A stretch of 64,000 bases of DNA from Lentinus brumalis (taxonomy: Eukaryota; Basidiomycota; Agaricomycetes; Polyporales; Polyporaceae). The notes beneath the pieces are model-generated. The model was not told the origin of the DNA. It did no database searches and saw nothing but the letters and a program-made list of their open reading frames with translations. Where the stretch lies: assembly GCA_001792895.1 (NCBI GenBank), contig MARA01000007.1:1723730-1787729 (forward strand), given 5' to 3'. The position numbers and the translations under genes were made by a program. Shown here piece after piece: positions 60,001-64,000 of this stretch. Every line of letters starts with the position of its first letter. Position 1 is the stretch's first letter.

Positions 60001-60247
60001 CGGCCACATGTTGGGAGAATGAACGCACCGAGGGGGTTGCAAGACGAGGCCCGCGAGGAGGGACGCATATCCGCAGAGATGGGGTTGGAGATGGCGAGGG
60101 ATAGACGGTCTGAACGTCTGCAGTTGGCAGTGCGGATTGCAGACGGCGACGAAGGAGCTCCAAGGCCGGCTCTTCTCCCAGCGCGTCCTCCTGCCCAGCC
60201 AGAAAGCGAAGCAACACCAGGGCCTCTTCCTCGGTGAGGTGGAACAT
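57085..60247 (-). CDS. TET/JBP-family 2-oxoglutarate dioxygenase (predicted 5-methylpyrimidine DNA oxygenase)
   Basis: Belongs to the mushroom-expanded TET/JBP family predicted to oxidise 5-methylcytosine or thymine in DNA. The ATG at 60247 gives MFHLTEEEALVLLRFLAGQE; a 56-nt intron joins RLATPS to GTDMGQLNTGEGFFALPTAN. A basic/acidic disordered part (KRSVARVNRAKKGIQGAREG; EEEGEEEEGELL) precedes the family body: WISALRDLVVLRPWQDGDGD, GKMRAIFGALHWYELEPIAY, FDLTAECHVRRPPQFESPGK, CKDGSLLMFAFGDLPREIAS. The catalytic double-stranded beta-helix is CYPFTSFVLNINVSTKTHRD (H-x-D), CLVIPIGTFVGGDLCLVEPG, FPSCKITHFNLHYTGTRASL (distal His and 2OG-Arg), ending GWKPHSYFDAE at 57085. A GC-AG intron lies at 57481-57533. 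All metal and cofactor residues are present and no frame break was seen. Confidence 0.82.
57481..57533 (-). other. GC-AG intron in the TET/JBP gene
   Basis: The donor is AAG|GCAAGT and the acceptor GAGGCAG; it is 53 nt and joins LFDWVEAK to MRLYLGDLFEGLTIF in frame. Confidence 0.65.
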
Positions 60248-60648
60248 CTGTTGGCAAAGACCGTAGTCAGCCCCATGTTAATCTGGAGGGGGCAATTGAT
60301 ACTCACGCAGGGACCCTCCCGGGTGTCCGTTGCAAGTGGTGGCGAGAGGGAGAGTCAAGGGCGCCAAAGTTCTCACGCCAAACAGGGAACTTTTCGACTC
60401 CTCGGTAAATTGCCTTCTTGGGAGTGACCAGAACTTCCGGTCATTCTGCCCCCCTTCTCTGAGGCCAGGCACATACACAGTCGCACTATTTGAGATCGCA
60501 ATGCAGACAAAAGGGAGGCCGAAACGGCGCAGACATGCTGTCTCTGTGTCCATCCGTTTAGCACCTCACTCGCACAGATTCCCTCTGCCCCGCCGCACGT
60601 CTCCTCACCAGCTCCTCGCCCACTTCGCTGCCTCCCCTCCTCGTTCAT
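60248..60648. other. 5' region of the TET/JBP gene
   Basis: A minus-strand ORF (60553 to 60278, MDTETACLRRFGLPFVCIAI...) ends next to a GTGAGT...CCAACAG intron whose acceptor lies exactly at the TET/JBP ATG. It could be a 5' exon with an upstream ORF; joining it in frame would lead to the wrong reading frame of the TET protein. Confidence 0.4.
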
Positions 60649-61302
60649 TTCGAGTGGCGAACAGACATCTGCGCAAAGCTTTTGTCGATCAAAGCGAGAT
60701 CGCCAGAGCCGTCTTGCAGGATGCTCAGAAGGAGGTTGAGACTTCGCATTCTCGCGCAAGTTGACGAGTACCTTGTAGAGCAAGTTCTTCTTCAGGATAT
60801 GAGGGTAGAAGAGGAGCCTGACCAGCGCGGCCAAGGCAGACGTGTCGAGCAACTGTGTTGCGTCCCGAGATTGAGGCGCCTTCGTTGTTGCAGGTCGCGT
60901 AGTCAGAGGTTGAGCACCGCAAGCGTCTGTGTTGTCAGCAACATGACGAGCTCTCGCCGGTCGACCATGTTCACGAACGTTCACCTCCGCGAACATATGG
61001 GAAGGTAGGCTCTGGATGAAGACCTCATCAGAATCGATCAGCACGACTTGACGAAGCTGAGAATCAAGACTGGCGATGAAGCTGGCAGGATCAATGTCGA
61101 CAGCGCCGCCTTGCTCCGCGGCTTGCTCTACGCGGGTTCTCTGAGCACGTCCAGCAGCCTCTTGTTGAATGATTTTGGCGCGAATGTCTGGCGGAAGAGC
61201 CTCGAGGAACTCAGCGCTGATCTGGGAATCCGCCGCTCGCTCACCCTGCGCAGCGCGCTGATCGCGGACGTGCTGATTGAGGACCTCCTCTCGCAAATCG
61301 TG
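60649..61302 (-). pseudogene. Internal fragment of the HECT ubiquitin ligase TOM1/HUWE1
   Basis: Reads LREEVLNQHVRDQRAAQ, then ISAEFLEALPPDIRAKIIQQ, DIDPASFIASLDSQLRQVVL and SDEVFIQSLPSHMFAE, the DUF4414-type region of Tom1. A retained intron (starting GTGAAC, ending ACAG) precedes LLDTSALAALVRLLFYPHIL KKNLLYKVLVNLRENAKS. There the frame breaks at about 60742: the expected residues before LNLLLSILQDGSGDLALIDK are missing and the frame shifts, followed by FAQMSVRHSK and a stop. Tom1 proteins exceed 3,000 residues; both flanks and the HECT domain are absent. It is a pseudogene fragment with an intron, hence derived from DNA. Confidence 0.85.
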
Positions 61303-61361
61303 CAGTGGGGCGGAGTGTGGCCAGCAGGTCGACCGCCTGGGGCGTGACAGTAGTCCCATAA

Positions 61362-61700
61362 ACAACATGCAGCTTGCCACAGATGGCGTCGGGGAATGGC
61401 GAGACGACGTGGTGGACGCGGAGGGTTCCTGTGGACGTACTGCTGCAGCCTTGAGCTATGCCTGACGCGCGAGCAGCGTACCGTCTCGCGTCTCCTCGAA
61501 GCAGTGTCCTGGGTCGTGGTGGGAGGTGTAGATGTCGACGCTGTGTCCGAGTTTCTGCTGACCGAGAGCTGCGTCGACGATGAGGCGCTCCGCACCTCCT
61601 GCAGACTCCGTGTCAGCTACGGCGTGCACATGGACGTGCTCGAATACGGACCAATGCCAAGGTCCGGATGTATAAACGCGATGTGGAGTTTCCTGCCCAT
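61362..61700 (-). pseudogene. 5' fragment of ALG2 (alpha-1,3/1,6-mannosyltransferase)
   Basis: The ATG at 61700 starts [16 protein letters not shown]; an intron (GTCCGT...CTGCAG) joins [39 protein letters not shown]; a second intron (GTACGC...CCACAG) joins TLRVHHVVSPFPDAICGKLH. All of this is the N-terminus of Alg2 with intact splice sites. After about 100 residues the similarity stops near 61362, roughly 60 bp from the TOM1 fragment, and the frame soon ends. The catalytic C-terminal GT-B half is lost. Confidence 0.85.
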
Positions 61701-61810
61701 GTCGACGTCGTGGGGGAGGAGGCAGGGATAGCACAGCGCGTCCTATAGTGCGTGGACCTGCCCGTAGCCGAGGCACATGTCTCTTGCTCTTGACCCTCGC
61801 GCCCGCTGCT

Positions 61811-62503
61811 CAATACCTCGTCGGGTCCATGCATCACGTCGGCGGGATTCCGATCGACTTCGACCGGCCGACGTTCGACAAGGCACTTGCTTCGTTCTCC
61901 GATGCCACGCACCCGGACTCGATGGCGGCGTTCCTAAACGCGTATTTCGACGCACAATACACGCTCATGCAGCGCTTCCAGCCCGAGGTTATCGGCCACT
62001 TCGACCTCTGCAGACTGTACAACCCAGGCCTCCGCTTCCGCGACTACCCCGATGCTCTCGCACGCATCCAGCGGAACGTGCAGTATGCTGTGAGGTACGG
62101 AGCTCTGTTCGAGTTGAACGCTGCCGCGTTCCGCAAAGGCTGGGATGCTGCTTATCCCAGTGACGATGTCGTGGAGGTGCGCCCGATATCTCTGATCACC
62201 GATGACATGAATTCTGATATTGGCGTACAGATTGTAATGGAACACGGCGGTCGCTTCACGCTTTCTGACGACAGCCATGGACCACACGCCGTAAGACTCA
62301 ACTATCACCGATTAGTCGGATACGCCCGCCGCGAAGGGATCGAGGACTTGTGGGTGCTGGCCTCGCCATCTCTGCCAGATAGCGCGAGTGCGGTGCGTAG
62401 AGGAGTAGTGTCCCACAAAGTGACCGGACAGTGGTGGGAGGATCCATTCTGGAAAGGCAGGGCAGACGTAACGTCGACCGCGGGCTCGGGTTGTACAGAG
62501 TAG
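61811..62503 (+). pseudogene. 3' two-thirds of histidinol-phosphatase (PHP family)
   Basis: Begins abruptly at QYLVGSMHHVGGIPIDFDRP and continues AAFLNAYFDAQYTLMQRFQP, EVIGHFDLCRLYNPGLRFRD, GALFELNAAAFRKGWDAAYP; an intron (GTGCGC...TACAG) joins IVMEHGGRFTLSDDSHGPHA and GIEDLWVLA, stop at 62503 after a normal-looking end (GQWWEDPFWKG). The N-terminal third of the PHP domain with the first HxH metal motif and the Glu ligand is missing, and the ALG2 fragment occupies the position where it should be. Without these ligands the product cannot be an active histidinol-phosphatase, although the reading frame here is intact. Confidence 0.82.
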
Positions 62504-62662
62504 GAAGCAGTGACAAGTACAGTATAAATATGACCGCAGAGCATGATGTCAATAAGGTCCGACCGCTACAGTATGGCCAGGATGTTCTGCCATATGCAAA
62601 GGCATACTAGCGAAATGTGGAAGATCTCGTCCTGCTGGCGAAGGCGTCCCGGGCATGCGCAC

Positions 62663-64000
62663 TCATGCGCTCTCGAACTCGACAACCAACTTTCCACGCG
62701 CCGTGGTCCTCGACATGAGCCCCCGTACCGTCCCCCCGAACTCGTCCTGCTTGCCTTTGGTCATCGTAAATGAGGTGCGAACGACAACGGTCACCTCGCA
62801 GAGGTTCCCGAACTGCGTCTCGACCGTCCCTTCCTCGGGGAAGAGCACCTGGTCTGCCTTCTGAAGTGCATCGACGTGCAAGACAGCATCCGAGATCTCG
62901 TCATGGGAGTGCACTCGCTCTAGCTCCAGCTGGAGCGTGAGCGTACGCAGGAGCCCGGGTGAGGGAAGGGACGCAAGGACGACGGGCAGCTCCTCCCAGC
63001 GACCGGTCGCGCGATGGTACCTGTGCACGAAAAGGACGAGAGAAGCGAGAGACGTGTAGCTCGCCAGAGAAGATGCTGCAAGCGGATCGTCAACATGCTT
63101 ACTTGCTGCTATGCCCCAAGACGGACGCACCATGCAGTCGCCACACTGGAACCGACAAGCATTGTACCGTCGGCCCGAAGAACGGAACCAGAGCGGGGGC
63201 GTTATGCGCAAAGAAGGGTATGTGCAGGTTCCGGAGTGATTGACCTGTCGGTGTCTGCGCCAGCCACTCCACCAAGATAAAAGTCTTCTCCGGGTATGTT
63301 GAGGAGACGTACAGCGTCTCCAGGTGAGGGCCATCGGGTAGTGGTTTCAACATCATCTCCTCTTCGTCTAGGTCCTTTCCCCATGACACCGTGGAGAAGC
63401 GGAAGGTCTTGAGATGTGGCAGCGCGCAAATGAGCATCTGTACGTCATGGAGCTTCTGATGATAAGTCTCCCGGAGAGTGAGCGTCGTGAGAGACGTCAA
63501 CGGCGCGAATGCTTTCCGCTGCATGCTGAGGAACTGCGTGCCTCGCGTACCCAGCGCGCGGACCATGAGGCTCTGAAGTCGGGGGAGAGTCCTGGGGGAG
63601 AGGCTGGGCAACAGAAGACGGTCGAGGAGCTGCATCTCGCTCGTCTGGAACATGTCGACTTGCCATGTCACCTGGAGCTCGAGCCCGTACAGCCGATCCT
63701 CGATCCGCTCGAGGAGCTGCTTCATATCCTTCGCTGGGCTCCAAGGAAGTTCGTCCTTATGCTGCACGATGACCTCAACCTCCCGGAGAGCATAGAACTT
63801 CGCGCCCTCGAGTACGTCGTTGACACGATCGAGCGCGGCCCAATCGATGACCGCGTTCAAAGCAGTCACGAACTCCACGCGTACGTCGATCGTCAGCTTT
63901 GCGCTCCGATTGCATGCTCGAGGAAGGCAGGCAGCATGTACCACGCGCCTTGGCACATGTTGTACGAGTCCATGAAGATCGTCAGGGTACGCACGCGGGT
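62663..64000 (-). CDS. F-box/LRR-like protein, 5' end beyond the window
   Basis: Resembles the large mushroom F-box-like families. Leucine-rich repeats are visible: LTSLTTLTLRETYHQKLHDV, ICALPHLKTFRFSTVSWGKD, PDGPHLETLYVSSTYPEKTF and GQSLRNLHIPFFAHNAPALV. An intron (GTAAGC...GCACAG, around 63010-63100) joins the last exon YHRATGRWEELPVVLASLPS, PGLLRTLTLQLELERVHSHD, ending at TGA 62663. At the window edge the sequence TLTIFMDSYNMCQGAWYMLP (in one frame) and KLTIDVRVEFVTALNAVIDW (in the next) suggest a frame change near 63890-63925 that no intron explains. The F-box itself would lie outside. Confidence 0.65.

Noticed and set aside
47943..60553. A complete KDZ or other transposon
   Set aside because: No transposase frame, terminal inverted repeats or target-site duplication could be recognised; only the TET/JBP association suggests it.

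Overview
The window is nuclear DNA from a filamentous basidiomycete, most likely an Agaricomycete. The evidence is its GC-rich compact layout, many introns of about 50-60 nt inside almost every gene, Agaricomycete-type orphan proteins, a TET/JBP-type dioxygenase gene and a questin-oxidase-like gene. Exon structures below were worked out by hand from reading frames and GT-AG (rarely GC-AG) signals, so gene ends are firmer than some internal joins.

Region 1 (about 2.2-16.9 kb) is a dense housekeeping block: V-ATPase subunit B (VMA2), tubulin-folding cofactor D, a divergently transcribed Spo71-like PH-domain protein, mitochondrial ribosomal protein uS12m, one unrecognised gene and the SUMO E3 ligase Nse2. 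Region 2 (17.5-28.3 kb) holds a tandem pair of 2-oxoglutarate/Fe(II) oxygenases, an amidohydrolase of the cytosine-deaminase type with altered active-site positions, and two conserved-looking genes without a known function. Region 3 (28.8-42.7 kb) returns to core genes. Three mitochondrial ones sit together: NDUFAF6-like complex I assembly factor and SDH6/SDHAF1 complex II assembly factor from one 300-bp divergent promoter, then uL29m. They are followed by the spindle-checkpoint kinase MPS1, a questin-oxidase-like (DUF4243) enzyme and the spliceosomal DEAH helicase PRP2. An alpha/beta hydrolase and a small zinc-binding protein follow (43.4-46.2 kb).

Region 4 (about 46.3-62.5 kb) is different: long non-coding stretches, short tandem repeats, and genes that are lineage-specific, repetitive or broken. 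It contains a large low-complexity protein gene with a 1-nt deletion in an Ala-Pro minisatellite; an EST1/SMG-type gene whose 3' end runs into a degenerate copy of its own interior; a small orphan gene; an apparently intact TET/JBP-family dioxygenase gene; and, abutting it, three gene pieces side by side: an internal piece of the HECT ligase TOM1, the first exons of ALG2, and the last two-thirds of histidinol-phosphatase. The pieces keep introns, so they arose by DNA-level rearrangement rather than retrocopying. TET/JBP genes in mushrooms are known to be expanded together with KDZ DNA transposons; no KDZ transposase is visible here, so the link of this graveyard to a mobile element is inference. 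The window ends inside an F-box/LRR-like gene.
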